Assembly: GCA_945903635.1 (NCBI GenBank)
Contig: CAMDOT010000017.1
Coordinates: forward strand, 1 to 47,283
DNA: 47,283 bases
Direction of reading: 5' to 3'
DNA from: Rhizobium sp. Q54
GTDB lineage: Bacteria > Pseudomonadota > Alphaproteobacteria > Reyranellales > Reyranellaceae
Position numbers and translations under genes: made by a program. Position 1 is the first letter of the stretch, and every line of letters starts with the position of its first letter. The notes under the pieces were generated by a model. The model ran no database searches and was not told where the DNA came from. It worked only from the letters and a program-made list of their open reading frames with translations. Below are positions 25,436 to 33,501 of the stretch, in pieces.

Positions 25436-26662
25436 ATGAATGCAACGGAGGAACCGGCTAAAGGTCCGGTGCGCGAACTCTTACGCTCGCCAGATTTCCT
25501 GCGGCTGTGGCTGGTCGGCGCCTTCGCCAACGCCATGCGTTGGCTGGAGATGCTGGCGTCGGGCCTGTTCGCCTACGAGATCACGGGCTCGGCGCTGGCC
25601 GTGGCCGTCGTGGTGGCGGTGCGCCAGCTGCCGCTGCTCTTCCTCGGCGCCTTCGCCGGCGCCATCTCCGAGGCGATCAACCGCAAGCTGATCCTGATGA
25701 CCGCCCTCATGGTGGCGGCCGCCACCTCGACGATCCTCGCCACCTTGGCCACGACAGGCCACCTCGAACTCTGGCACGTCGCCGTGGGCAACCTCGTGAG
25801 CGGCACCATGTGGACGACCGAGATGTCGACCCGCCGCCGCATGGTGGGCGAGGCGGCGGGGCCGCATCGCATCGTGCCGGCGATCGCGCTCGACAGTGCC
25901 ACCAATGCGCTCACCCGCATGGTCGGTCCCCTCTTGGGCGGACTCGCCTTCCAGTGGCTGGGCATGAAGGGCGCCTACAGCCTCACGGCGCTCGTGCAGT
26001 TCGCCGGCGCCTTTGCGCTGGCCGGCCTCGTCCACCCCCAGGTCACGCGCAAGCTCGCGATCGCGCGCATTCCCGCCGAGATCGTTGAAGGCCTGCGCTA
26101 TGCCCGGACCAAGCCCACCATCCTGCTGGTGTTCGCCATCACCGTCGTCACCAACCTCTTCGCCTTCTGCTACTCCGGCTTGGTGGCGCCGCTGGGCTTG
26201 GGCGAATTCCATGTCTCGCCGGCGCTGGTGGGCGTGCTCGCCGCCGCCGAGCCGACCGGCGCGCTGATCGGCGGCGCGCTGATCGCCGCCGGCTTCTTGC
26301 GCATGGACCGCCGCCTCGCTTTCACCGGTGGGGCCGCGTTCTTCATGGTCGCCCTCATCGTCATGGCGGTCTCGCCCTCCTACTGGCTGGCGCTCACGGT
26401 GCTGATCCTGGGCGGCTTCGGCACCGCGGGCTTCGGCAACATGCAATCGACCCTGATGCTGACCGAGGCGCCGCCCGAGATGCGCTCGAGGCTGATGGGC
26501 CTGGTCACGGTCGGCATCGGCACCGGCCCGCTCGGCATCCTGGCGGCGGGCCTGCTGGCTGCACCGCTAGGGCCCCGTGGCGCCGTGCTGGCGATGGCGG
26601 CCGTGGGACTGGTGCTGACGGCGTCGCTGGCCTGGGCGTTGCGGCAGCGCGCGACTTCCTGA
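25436..26662 (+). CDS. MFS transporter (EntS/MFS_3-like exporter)
   Basis: 408-residue major facilitator with 12 predicted helices. Conserved features are the short N-terminus PVRELLRSPDFLRLWLVGAFANAMRWLEM, the loop 2-3 motif GAFAGAISEAINRKLIL (variant of G-x3-D-R-x-G-R-K) and the second half beginning PTILLVFAITVVTNLF. The pattern follows the EntS/MFS_3 exporters. ATG 25436 is 62 bases from the divergent Bug gene; the frame open to 25400 is not needed. A 12-base tandem repeat overlaps its stop codon. The exported compound is unknown. Confidence 0.9.
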   Translation: MNATEEPAKGPVRELLRSPDFLRLWLVGAFANAMRWLEMLASGLFAYEITGSALAVAVVVAVRQLPLLFLGAFAGAISEAINRKLILMTALMVAAATSTILATLATTGHLELWHVAVGNLVSGTMWTTEMSTRRRMVGEAAGPHRIVPAIALDSATNALTRMVGPLLGGLAFQWLGMKGAYSLTALVQFAGAFALAGLVHPQVTRKLAIARIPAEIVEGLRYARTKPTILLVFAITVVTNLFAFCYSGLVAPLGLGEFHVSPALVGVLAAAEPTGALIGGALIAAGFLRMDRRLAFTGGAAFFMVALIVMAVSPSYWLALTVLILGGFGTAGFGNMQSTLMLTEAPPEMRSRLMGLVTVGIGTGPLGILAAGLLAAPLGPRGAVLAMAAVGLVLTASLAWALRQRATS

Positions 26663-26681
26663 CTCCGGACCTGACTCCGGC
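26658..26681. repeat. 12-base tandem repeat at the MFS stop codon
   Basis: Two adjacent copies of CCTGACTCCGG(A/C) at 26658-26669 and 26670-26681, followed by a partial third CCTGAC. The first copy contains the TGA stop of the MFS gene, so a change in copy number would not alter the protein. It is probably a simple replication-slippage duplication. Confidence 0.6.
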
Positions 26682-26874
26682 CTGACGCAGCAGCGGCACA
26701 CGATCTGTGCCGCAAGGCGGCGGCAGGTGTGCCGCAGCGTGTGCCGCGCACCCGCAATTCACCGGCCGTTTCAAAGGCTTGGCAACACCCCGCGGCACAG
26801 CGCCACCGCACTTCGGAGACAGCCCCGAATCGCGGACCTGTCCCGGAACTCAAGCGCGTGCCACCCTCCTCCCG

Positions 26875-27291
26875 ATGTTCGACTTCTCGATCTTTCGCAT
26901 CAGTCGCCCGCAGACACCGAAGGAGCTGCGCTGGGGCGGCGGCCTCATGGTGGTCCTGGGGCTTTTCATCATGGCCGGTACCACGGCGCTGGGCTGGGTG
27001 GTGCTCGATCTCCCGATCCCCGCGCACTGGCTGCCGGCGGGCACCAGGATCGAGCGCGGCCCGGCGAGCGAGGGGCCGTCGGATCTTCAAAAGGCCGGAC
27101 AGGCCGCCATCGTCTTCTGCCTTCTCGTGTTTGCCGCAGCGTCGATCGTCCAGGGCGGCCTGCAACTCGTCCTCGCGCGCCGCAGCCGGATGCTGCTGCG
27201 GCTCATGATCGTCATCGCCCTCCTGTTCGTGGTCGCGGGCGTGATCGCCGCCGCCTTCCTGGGCCGGCCGATCGGGCGCGTCGGGCAATAA
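26875..27291 (+). CDS. Small membrane protein of unknown function
   Basis: 138-residue protein with three hydrophobic helices, about residues 22-44 (GGLMVVLGLFIMAGTTALGW), 78-99 (AAIVFCLLVFAAASIVQGG) and 108-132 (LRLMIVIALLFVVAGVIAAAFLG). It starts MFDFSIFRISRP, a plausible amphipathic cytoplasmic N-terminus. ATG 26875 is preferred to the longer frame from 26707, whose extra 56 residues look like non-coding GC-rich translation. No conserved motif is recognised. It converges with the next gene with a 2-base gap. Confidence 0.7.
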   Translation: MFDFSIFRISRPQTPKELRWGGGLMVVLGLFIMAGTTALGWVVLDLPIPAHWLPAGTRIERGPASEGPSDLQKAGQAAIVFCLLVFAAASIVQGGLQLVLARRSRMLLRLMIVIALLFVVAGVIAAAFLGRPIGRVGQ

Positions 27292-27293
27292 TT

Positions 27294-27626
27294 CTAGGTC
27301 GTGCGCGGCCCGCTCTGACGCGCGGCCAGAACCTTCTGCAACTCCGCCAGCCTTTGGCGCAGGCTGTTGATCTCGTCGATCCGATAGGCCGGGGCATTGG
27401 ACTCGTCCGCGGCAGATTGCAGGCGGTGCCACAGCTCGGCCGAGTGATCGTGGACTTGCTTGAACAGATCGCGGATCACCGGATGCGCATGATGGGGATG
27501 GTGCGTGGCGTCCCATTCCAGGGCGACCAACAGCTCCTGCTGCGCCTTGTGGTCGTTCGGAAAGCCCTGCGCCCGCAAGCACGCCTCATCCAGGGCCTCA
27601 GCCCTCCTTTGAAGTCTGCTGAGCAT
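27294..27626 (-). CDS. Small coiled-coil protein of unknown function
   Basis: 110-residue soluble, mostly helical protein starting at ATG 27626 with a GGGGGA before it. It contains a His-rich turn (ATHHPHHAHPVIRDLF), and the last 30 residues form a heptad-like helix (IDEINSLRQRLAELQKVLAARQ). The reading frame is open to 27707, but those extra residues are not protein-like. I do not recognise a family. Convergent with the membrane protein gene before it. Confidence 0.6.
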   Translation of the reverse strand: MLSRLQRRAEALDEACLRAQGFPNDHKAQQELLVALEWDATHHPHHAHPVIRDLFKQVHDHSAELWHRLQSAADESNAPAYRIDEINSLRQRLAELQKVLAARQSGPRTT

Positions 27627-27859
27627 TCGTCCCCCGATCGACACCGCCGGTGTCTCGTTCACTACATCATCGGATCCAGCCGCAGTCGAGCGCAGAACAA
27701 GGTGCAACCCGCGTGCCGCAGCTCCTGGGCTCTTTCTCCGAACACCCGGAACGGCCGCAATTCGGTTGTATAGGTTGTTGTTCTTTACTACCCTTCATCT
27801 TAACCAAGCACCGATGCGCCATTGAGAATTCCTTGGTGCTTCACAAGGGGAGAGCAAAG

Positions 27860-29047
27860 ATGGCGTTTTCGATGGAGACTTGGTTCAAGCCATTCGCGGT
27901 CGCTTGGCGCGCACGTGCTTACTTCGCGATTGGCGCCGTCTTGTGGTTGATCAGCCTGATTCCCCTCCCCTTCAAGGACTCCCCGAAGGAATGGTGGCAA
28001 GTCGTCATCGCGGGGGCATTCGGCAGCCTGGACAAGGTTTCCTATGTGGTCCTGCTCGCGGGGCTCGTGTACGCCGTTTTCTCGGACATATTGGAGTTCA
28101 TTTGGACGAGCAAACTCCAGGAGGAAATACGGAAGGGTGTGACCGATATATCGAACGTTTTGGCGGACGGCTTGGGGAAGTTCACGCGCAGTCTGGTTGA
28201 TATGTCGTTCGAGGCCGTCAAGATCTGGGTCGAGAACGGACGAGGCGCTCCGGAAGAGAGGCGCCTGATCGGAGTGTCTTCTCTCAAGGCGTTTTACGGC
28301 GATCACCTGGACGATGAAGACAACATCCTGCACTTCGTCCTGGATGAGATCCTCGAGAGCTCAGCTCACGCAAAAGCGCACACTTGGGAGAATCTGAGCA
28401 TAAACATCATGATCAGGGAATCGCCGGTCCCCAATCATTTCGAGTGGGAGGAGACGAAGAAATACACGGTCGTATGCCCGGCCGGGAGTGGCAATATTCC
28501 GATCAAGATCGAGAATTCCTGGCAGGTGGGCCCGGAGATCATCCAGAACGCGCTTGATAATTTGGAGTACAGCTTGCGCATCGGTCCAACTGAATATGTC
28601 AATTTCAAAGAGTGGCGCAAAGCACACGCCCAGGAAATACAGGACAAGGTTTTCAACGTGAATCATGACGGCGTGCGCATAGCCTACGATGGCATCTGGC
28701 TGTCGATGGCTATCGACTTGGAGTGCCCGATCGTACGAGACAGCACGCCCGTCTCGATTTACGAGCACAGCTATATTTCCGATCAGGACAGGTGCTACGC
28801 CTTGGCCTTGCGGCACCCGACAAAAGGACTGCAATTTTCCATCTCGCTGGAAGGTCTCCCCACTTGGGCCGTGAGGCAACCGACAGTGTCCGCGAGCGCC
28901 TATGCGAAGGACAAGGATATGGTCGAAATCAGGAAAACGCAGGGCAGAATGGTCACGGGCAGCCTCCGTGGATGGAATCTCCCAGGGCTGGCACTGATAG
29001 CCGAATGGACGCCTGTCGGGGCCAAGGACGCTAGCCCCGCGCGTTGA
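27860..29047 (+). CDS. Membrane-anchored protein of unknown function
   Basis: 395-residue protein with two membrane helices near the N-terminus (about 20-38, YFAIGAVLWLISLIPLPF, and 60-82, VSYVVLLAGLVYAVFSDILEF) and a large cytoplasmic domain. An amphipathic helix (TSKLQEEIRKGVTDISNVLADGLGKF) links the two. The C-domain alternates strands and helices and contains ENSWQVGPEIIQNALDNLEYSL and a C-terminal GSLRGWNLPGLALIAEW. Codon use and base composition are closer to the AT-richer restriction cassette than to neighbouring metabolic genes, so it may have been acquired. ATG 27860 is preceded by AAGGGGAGAG. Topology resembles membrane effectors of some defence systems, but no motif supports that; function unknown. 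Confidence 0.75.
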   Translation: MAFSMETWFKPFAVAWRARAYFAIGAVLWLISLIPLPFKDSPKEWWQVVIAGAFGSLDKVSYVVLLAGLVYAVFSDILEFIWTSKLQEEIRKGVTDISNVLADGLGKFTRSLVDMSFEAVKIWVENGRGAPEERRLIGVSSLKAFYGDHLDDEDNILHFVLDEILESSAHAKAHTWENLSINIMIRESPVPNHFEWEETKKYTVVCPAGSGNIPIKIENSWQVGPEIIQNALDNLEYSLRIGPTEYVNFKEWRKAHAQEIQDKVFNVNHDGVRIAYDGIWLSMAIDLECPIVRDSTPVSIYEHSYISDQDRCYALALRHPTKGLQFSISLEGLPTWAVRQPTVSASAYAKDKDMVEIRKTQGRMVTGSLRGWNLPGLALIAEWTPVGAKDASPAR

Positions 29048-29416
29048 ATTCGGAGCGATTTGACCCTATATAGTTTCCATAGAAGAAGACGACGCGTGAA
29101 AGGAAGCCGACCATGATTACCCGGAAGATTTCCGTACTTTAGACTTCTGCCGCCGCAAAGAGTTGCCACTATGCGCTCTTTGCGCGACGAGTTGAGGCAG
29201 GCCGCGTTACTTGGCGCCTGCCGCTGGAGCCAAATCTATACTTTGAGCTTCCGCAAATGACCCGGCCTAAGACAGGCCTCGTGCGACGCAGGCCTCGTGC
29301 GACGCAGGCCTCGTGCGAGGATAGCAGAAATATAGGACGATTCCGGCTAAATCTGCAAATATCCTATCACATTCCTGCCGCGCGTTTTTCGCCGGGCTGC
29401 TGGCAGTGCCCGCACG
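29048..29416. other. Non-coding region with tandem repeat
   Basis: 369 bases between the two-helix membrane protein gene and the convergent GST gene. No ORF with protein-like composition is seen. It contains a three-copy tandem repeat (29274-29318) and AT-rich stretches, e.g. around 29335-29375. No clear terminator hairpin is found. Confidence 0.6.
29274..29318. repeat. Three-copy 16-base tandem repeat
   Basis: Contiguous copies of AGGCCTCGTGCGACGC at 29274-29289 and 29290-29305, then a third that diverges after 13 bases (29306-29318). The copies touch one another without spacers. It is a short minisatellite-like array in non-coding DNA. Confidence 0.85.
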
Positions 29417-30067
29417 TCAGTTTGACCCTTCTCCTGCCCTCTTCCGGTCGGCTGCCGCGAAATGACCGATCTGGTCGGCTCGGGCCTTCTTGAAGGCGGG
29501 CCGTTCCGTTACGCGCCTCACGTAGGCCTCGGTCGCCGGCCGGTGGCCGAACGCGCGGACCTTCGCGACGCGCAGCACATCCGCCATCAACAGGTCCGCG
29601 ACGGTGAAGCGCCCGGCGGCGAGCCATTCCCGCTCGCCCAGGACTCTTTCAAGCTGGTCGAGGCGCTTGCCCATCCATCCGGTCAGATCGTCGTTCTCGC
29701 CGCCGGTCACCTTCAGGAACCACCACGGGACGGTCACCATCTCGATCGAGTTGAGCGCGGCGATCGTCCATTGCACGGTTGCCGCCGCTCCCGCCGGATC
29801 ACGCGGCAACAGCCTGTCGTTCTTCCGCGCGAGATGCAGCAAACAGGCGCCGCTTTCGAAGATTTCTATGCCTTCGTCCTTCAGGAACGGGACCTGGCCG
29901 AAGGGCTGCTGCGCCAGGTGATTAGTCTCGCGATCCTCGAAGGCGACCGTGCGGACGGCATAGCGGAGACCGGCTTCCTCGCACGCCCATCTCAGCCGGA
30001 GGTCGCGCACGAACCCGCGCGGGCCTTCGGGAACCCAGTCCAGGGTCCAGATCGTGAGCTCGCTCAT
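29417..30067 (-). CDS. Glutathione S-transferase family protein
   Basis: 216-residue GST with an N-terminal thioredoxin-like domain (about 1-85) and an all-helical C-domain. The start MSELTIWTLDWVPEGPRGFVRDLRLRWACEEAGL is typical, and the glutathione-binding PFGQVPFL turn and following I-F-E-S-G motif (EIFESGACLLHLA) are intact. The C-terminal FTVADLLMADVLRV matches the N-capping box of helix 6. ATG 30067 was chosen for the thioredoxin fold start; AAGGA lies upstream. Detoxification of electrophiles is likely; substrate unknown. A compound palindromic element separates it from the second Bug gene, on the same strand. Confidence 0.9.
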   Translation of the reverse strand: MSELTIWTLDWVPEGPRGFVRDLRLRWACEEAGLRYAVRTVAFEDRETNHLAQQPFGQVPFLKDEGIEIFESGACLLHLARKNDRLLPRDPAGAAATVQWTIAALNSIEMVTVPWWFLKVTGGENDDLTGWMGKRLDQLERVLGEREWLAAGRFTVADLLMADVLRVAKVRAFGHRPATEAYVRRVTERPAFKKARADQIGHFAAADRKRAGEGSN

Positions 30068-30100
30068 CGGCAGCGCGTCCTTCTGTTCTGAGGGGCCGAG

Positions 30101-30187
30101 AAAGATCCTTCGCTGCACTCCAGGGCGGGGATTACCCCGCCCGAGATGACACTATTGATGTCATCCTGAGCGCAGCGAAGGATCTTT
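30101..30187. repeat. Compound palindromic intergenic element (REP-like)
   Basis: 87 bases bounded by a perfect 16-base inverted repeat (AAAGATCCTTCGCTGC and its complement). Between the arms lie a GC-rich hairpin, GGGCGGGG-ATTA-CCCCGCCC (30123-30142), and a second, GATGAC-9-GTCATC (30145-30165). The CATCCTGAGCGCAGCGAAGGATCTT stretch recurs in many bacterial genomes as an interspersed palindromic repeat, so this is probably a mobile non-autonomous element rather than an unique terminator. Confidence 0.75.
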
Positions 30188-30198
30188 AAGCTGACCCG

Positions 30199-31188
30199 CT
30201 AATCCAGATCGATCTTGAGCGCCTTCAGTTTCTTGCCCCAGAAGGCGTGCTCGTCGGCGATATAGCGGGCCCACTCGGCGCGGGTGCGTTCGGGGGGCAT
30301 CTCGACGCCGTCCCTGGCCAGGGCGGCGGCCCACTTGGGCTCCATCATGGCGCGCTTGGCGTTGCGGGCAATCGTGTCGAGGAGGGCATCGGGCGTGTTG
30401 GCCGGCGCGAACAGGCCGTGCCAGCCGTTGATCACCGTGTCGATGCCCTGTTCCTTCAACGTCGGCACGTCGGGCAGCGAGGAGAGCCGGTGATCGCCGG
30501 TCACGGCGAGGGCTTTCAGGTTGCCCACCTTCACCTGGGGCACGGCCGGCGGCAGCGAGGAGAAATTCATGGTGACGATGCCGCTCATCACGTCGGCCAG
30601 CGCCGGGCCAGTGCCCTTGTAGGGCACGTGCGTGACGTCGATGCCGGCGGCCTCGGTGAACAGCGCGCCCGCCAGATGGTTGCCGCTGCCGATGCCCGCG
30701 GAAGAATATGTAAGCTTCCCGGGCTCCCGCCGGGCCAGCGCCACCAACTCCGCGGCCGTGTTGGCCGGCACCTTCGGGTTGGCGACCAGCACATACTGAT
30801 AATCCGTCGTCTGGCAGATCGGCAGGAGCGTGGTGAGGGTGTCGATCATGCCTTTCTGGACCCACGGATTGACCACGATGGTCTGCGCCGAGGTGTAGGA
30901 CAGCGTGTAGCCATCCGGCCGGGCGGCGGCGACGTTGCGCAGGCCCAGGCTGCCGTTGGCGCCGCCCTTGTTGTCGACGATGATCTGCTGGCCGAGGATC
31001 GGCGACATCAACGCCGCCAGCTCGCGCGCGTTGATGTCGTTGCTGCCGCCCGGGGCGTAGCCGACGACGAAGGTGACCGTGCCGGTGGGCCAGGCGGGTT
31101 GGGCGCGGAGCGATGACGGGAGAGCGGCGGCGCTGAGGCCAAGAGCGACCGTGCGGCGGCGGGTGAAGACGGTCACTGTTGTCTCCAT
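30199..31188 (-). CDS. Bug/TctC family periplasmic substrate-binding protein (second copy)
   Basis: 329-residue Bug-family receptor, as long as the one at 24384-25373 but clearly divergent. The Tat/Sec-type leader FTRRRTVALGLSAAALPSSLRAQ precedes AWPTGTVTFVVGYAPGGSND, the first ligand loop. The second landmark is VDNKGGANGSLGLRNVAAARPDGYT. The C-terminal half has GWHGLFAPANTPDALLDTIAR. ATG 31188 was chosen because it starts the leader. No TctAB genes are adjacent. It marks the high-GC edge of the AT-richer restriction cassette, whose hsdM ends 50 bases away on the same strand. Confidence 0.93.
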   Translation of the reverse strand: METTVTVFTRRRTVALGLSAAALPSSLRAQPAWPTGTVTFVVGYAPGGSNDINARELAALMSPILGQQIIVDNKGGANGSLGLRNVAAARPDGYTLSYTSAQTIVVNPWVQKGMIDTLTTLLPICQTTDYQYVLVANPKVPANTAAELVALARREPGKLTYSSAGIGSGNHLAGALFTEAAGIDVTHVPYKGTGPALADVMSGIVTMNFSSLPPAVPQVKVGNLKALAVTGDHRLSSLPDVPTLKEQGIDTVINGWHGLFAPANTPDALLDTIARNAKRAMMEPKWAAALARDGVEMPPERTRAEWARYIADEHAFWGKKLKALKIDLD

Positions 31189-31238
31189 GGGTTGGCCGGC
31201 GCTCCCGCGTGAATTGTGGGCGGGCTTGAACGCTAGCA

Positions 31239-32669
31239 CTATTTCTTACGACTAACTTCGAGCTCGGCGATTGCGAATTCTGCTCTCGCCTCGTCTAAAT
31301 CCCGCAAAATCTCTCTCATGAGTTCAGCTGAGCTTGTTGTTTGGCCTCTCTCTGCAGAAATATGCCATTGAATATCAAGGTTCGCTTTATCTCGCTGGAG
31401 AACTTCTGAATACTCGAATTGGCGAAACCGATCCGTCTCTTTACGTAGAGTGAGATCATCTGGACTGTACGACTTTACAAAATCGGCTAGGTCGGCCGAT
31501 ACAATGGGTCGCTGACGAAGTGAGAAATTCTGATTCGATCTTAGATCGTAAACCCACATACTCGTCGCAGAGTGTTGAGCTTTGTCAAAGAACAGAACAT
31601 TCGCCTTAACGCTCGGTGAATACCAAATACCTGTAGGTAAGCGCAAAAGAGTGTGGACATTACAGCGTCGAAGTAAATTGCGTCGTATCTGTTCTCCCGC
31701 CCCTCCTTCGAACAATACGTTGTCAGGAACAACAATTGCGGCGCGGCCGAGTTCCTTCAGCATTGAGTAGACATGCTGAACAAAATTTAGCTGCTTGTTC
31801 CTAGTCGTTACCCAAAAGTCAGGGCGAGCATAAGAGAGCTTGTCGGCTTGCGGCTTCCCATCAGCACCAACGATAGTGAAGCTGCTCTTCTTGCCAAAAG
31901 GCGGGTTCGTAAGAACCATATCTGCAGGATCCGATTTCTTCGCCAAGCTGTCTCGTATTGAGATTGGGGGGCGCTTGGGATCACTTCCTATGCCGCGAAG
32001 AAAGAGATTCATTGCGCACAGGCGTGCTACATTGGGGACGAGATCGGTTCCGCTAAGAGCGTTGTTGCGAAGGTGAGTCCTCTGACGCGCGGTTAGCGCT
32101 TTAGCTTGCAAATACTCAAATGCCGCTAGCAAGAAGCCACCAGTCCCGCATGCCGGATCACAAATCTTCATTCCAAGATTTGGACGCATGACTTCAACAA
32201 TAGCGCGCGTGACGGGTCGCGGTGTAAAATATTGCCCTGCCCCGCCGCGGACATCGTCGGCGTTACGGGCTAGTAATCCTTCATACACGTCACCTTTTAC
32301 ATCCAAATCCAGCCGAGACCATTCCTCACCATCAATCATCTGAATGAGCAAACGAAGCTTTGCCGGATCGTTTATTTTGCTTTGTGGCTTAGCGAAAATC
32401 AGGCCGATCAGACCAGAGAATTCACTCAGCTTACGTAGGCCTTGATGATAACGATGCAAGCAACTCGCATCGTCGAGACTTCTCAGGGTTCCCCAAGAAT
32501 AGCGAGAAGGTATTTCGCTCAGGCCTTTTCCTCTTTGCTCCCAAGCCATTTTTAGAAAGAGCAAATAAGTGATTTGCTCCGTGTAATCCATGAACGCCAA
32601 CCCATCGTCCTTAAGGACATGGGCGTAGTTCCATACTTTCTGAATAAGACTGCTACTTCTTTGTTCCAT
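31239..32669 (-). CDS. hsdM: Type I restriction-modification N6-adenine methyltransferase subunit (HsdM)
   Basis: 476-residue HsdM. The N-terminal helical domain (about 8-130, VWNYAHVLKDDGLAFMDYTEQITYLLFLKMAWE) is followed by the methylase domain with the AdoMet site DPACGTGGFLLAA (171-183) and catalytic NPPF (255-258, LTNPPFGKK). The C-terminal tail (about 450-476) is a helix that would contact HsdS. It methylates adenine in the target chosen by HsdS, marking host DNA. ATG 32669 is 13 bases after the HNH gene; the frame from 32708 overlaps that gene. It is the last gene of the four-gene minus-strand operon. Visibly lower GC than flanks; no HsdR gene exists anywhere in the window. Confidence 0.93.
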   Translation of the reverse strand: MEQRSSSLIQKVWNYAHVLKDDGLAFMDYTEQITYLLFLKMAWEQRGKGLSEIPSRYSWGTLRSLDDASCLHRYHQGLRKLSEFSGLIGLIFAKPQSKINDPAKLRLLIQMIDGEEWSRLDLDVKGDVYEGLLARNADDVRGGAGQYFTPRPVTRAIVEVMRPNLGMKICDPACGTGGFLLAAFEYLQAKALTARQRTHLRNNALSGTDLVPNVARLCAMNLFLRGIGSDPKRPPISIRDSLAKKSDPADMVLTNPPFGKKSSFTIVGADGKPQADKLSYARPDFWVTTRNKQLNFVQHVYSMLKELGRAAIVVPDNVLFEGGAGEQIRRNLLRRCNVHTLLRLPTGIWYSPSVKANVLFFDKAQHSATSMWVYDLRSNQNFSLRQRPIVSADLADFVKSYSPDDLTLRKETDRFRQFEYSEVLQRDKANLDIQWHISAERGQTTSSAELMREILRDLDEARAEFAIAELEVSRKK

Positions 32670-32682
32670 TATCCGCTCAGGA

Positions 32683-33501
32683 TCACATTGTCGCGGAGGC
32701 GGCCGCAAGCCGTTGCGCCCACTGTTCGGGACGGGTTCGAAGGCACTCAGCAGCCGTGGATGAGAACTCTGCCTCCGACTTAAGCATCTCCCGTAACTTC
32801 ATCATTTGCTGACGAACGGCCTCTCTCTTCGAAGCGCTCGGCTGCACGTCCATCTTCTTCATTAGGTTCTGACAGAGATTCACTTCGCGGATACACTTCG
32901 TCCACACATCGCGACGCGCCTCCTTAAGCAGCTCATGCTCGCGAAGCTTGTATCGCTTTATCGATTCTTCGACGCGAGCCTTGCTCCAGTCGTCCAAATC
33001 TGCGAGTGGCGTTACGTCTCCGTCTTCATCGAAAGAGAAGAGGAGAGGATCCTCTGGACGCGTAGGATCCAACAGGTAAGGAACTTCATCGTCTATATTG
33101 CGATCCGCAAAAGTCGCCTGATGAGTACCTGCGCGAAGTGGAAAATAGCCACCTTTCTTGCGGTTACCTACATTTCCGCAGAGGCGGAAATTTTGCCAAT
33201 CAAACGCAAGCCACCAATAACCTTCGCGTTCACTGCCATCAAAGTTCCTGGCAATTTTCTTGGGGCGGAAATGCTCGATATCCCTATGGCTATAAGTGTC
33301 ACGAGCCTCCGAGAACCAGCACTTCTGTTTGGAAAACTGACCTAACCAATCCTTTAACTCACCCCAGACACTGCTGTTGGCATCGATAATGGCATCCCGC
33401 TCGGCCTTGGTCTGAGCATCATTCAATGATTTGGTTAAGGCTTCAGCTCTCTCTAGCCAAGCTTTGGCAGGCTTTTGCCCTTCGAGATCAATGAACCTCA
33501 C
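32683..33501 (-). CDS. HNH endonuclease-like protein (PtuB/TIGR02646-like)
   Basis: 272-residue protein resembling the HNH nucleases that accompany PtuA-type ATPases in Septu and some retron systems. The HNH core is residues 61-125: CWFSEARDTYSHRDIEHFRPK (in parts: Cys61, Asp74, His77 as likely catalytic His), WLAFDWQNFRLCGN (Cys108) and GNRKKGGYFPLR. The usual C-x-x-C pair is reduced: the position after Cys61-Trp-Phe is Ser64. The C-terminal half is helical, with LLKEARRDVWTKCIREV. It overlaps the ATPase gene by 4 bases (ATGA), so the two are translationally coupled, which is the standard ptuA-ptuB arrangement. It is likely the DNA-cutting effector of the cassette. Confidence 0.82.
   Translation of the reverse strand: MRFIDLEGQKPAKAWLERAEALTKSLNDAQTKAERDAIIDANSSVWGELKDWLGQFSKQKCWFSEARDTYSHRDIEHFRPKKIARNFDGSEREGYWWLAFDWQNFRLCGNVGNRKKGGYFPLRAGTHQATFADRNIDDEVPYLLDPTRPEDPLLFSFDEDGDVTPLADLDDWSKARVEESIKRYKLREHELLKEARRDVWTKCIREVNLCQNLMKKMDVQPSASKREAVRQQMMKLREMLKSEAEFSSTAAECLRTRPEQWAQRLAAASATM

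Noticed and set aside
26707-26874. N-terminal extension of the three-helix membrane protein
   Set aside because: Extra residues are Cys/Pro/Arg-rich and unlike coding sequence; ATG 26875 starts the protein-like part.
29274-29318. CRISPR array
   Set aside because: The 16-base copies are contiguous with no spacers, and no cas gene is near.
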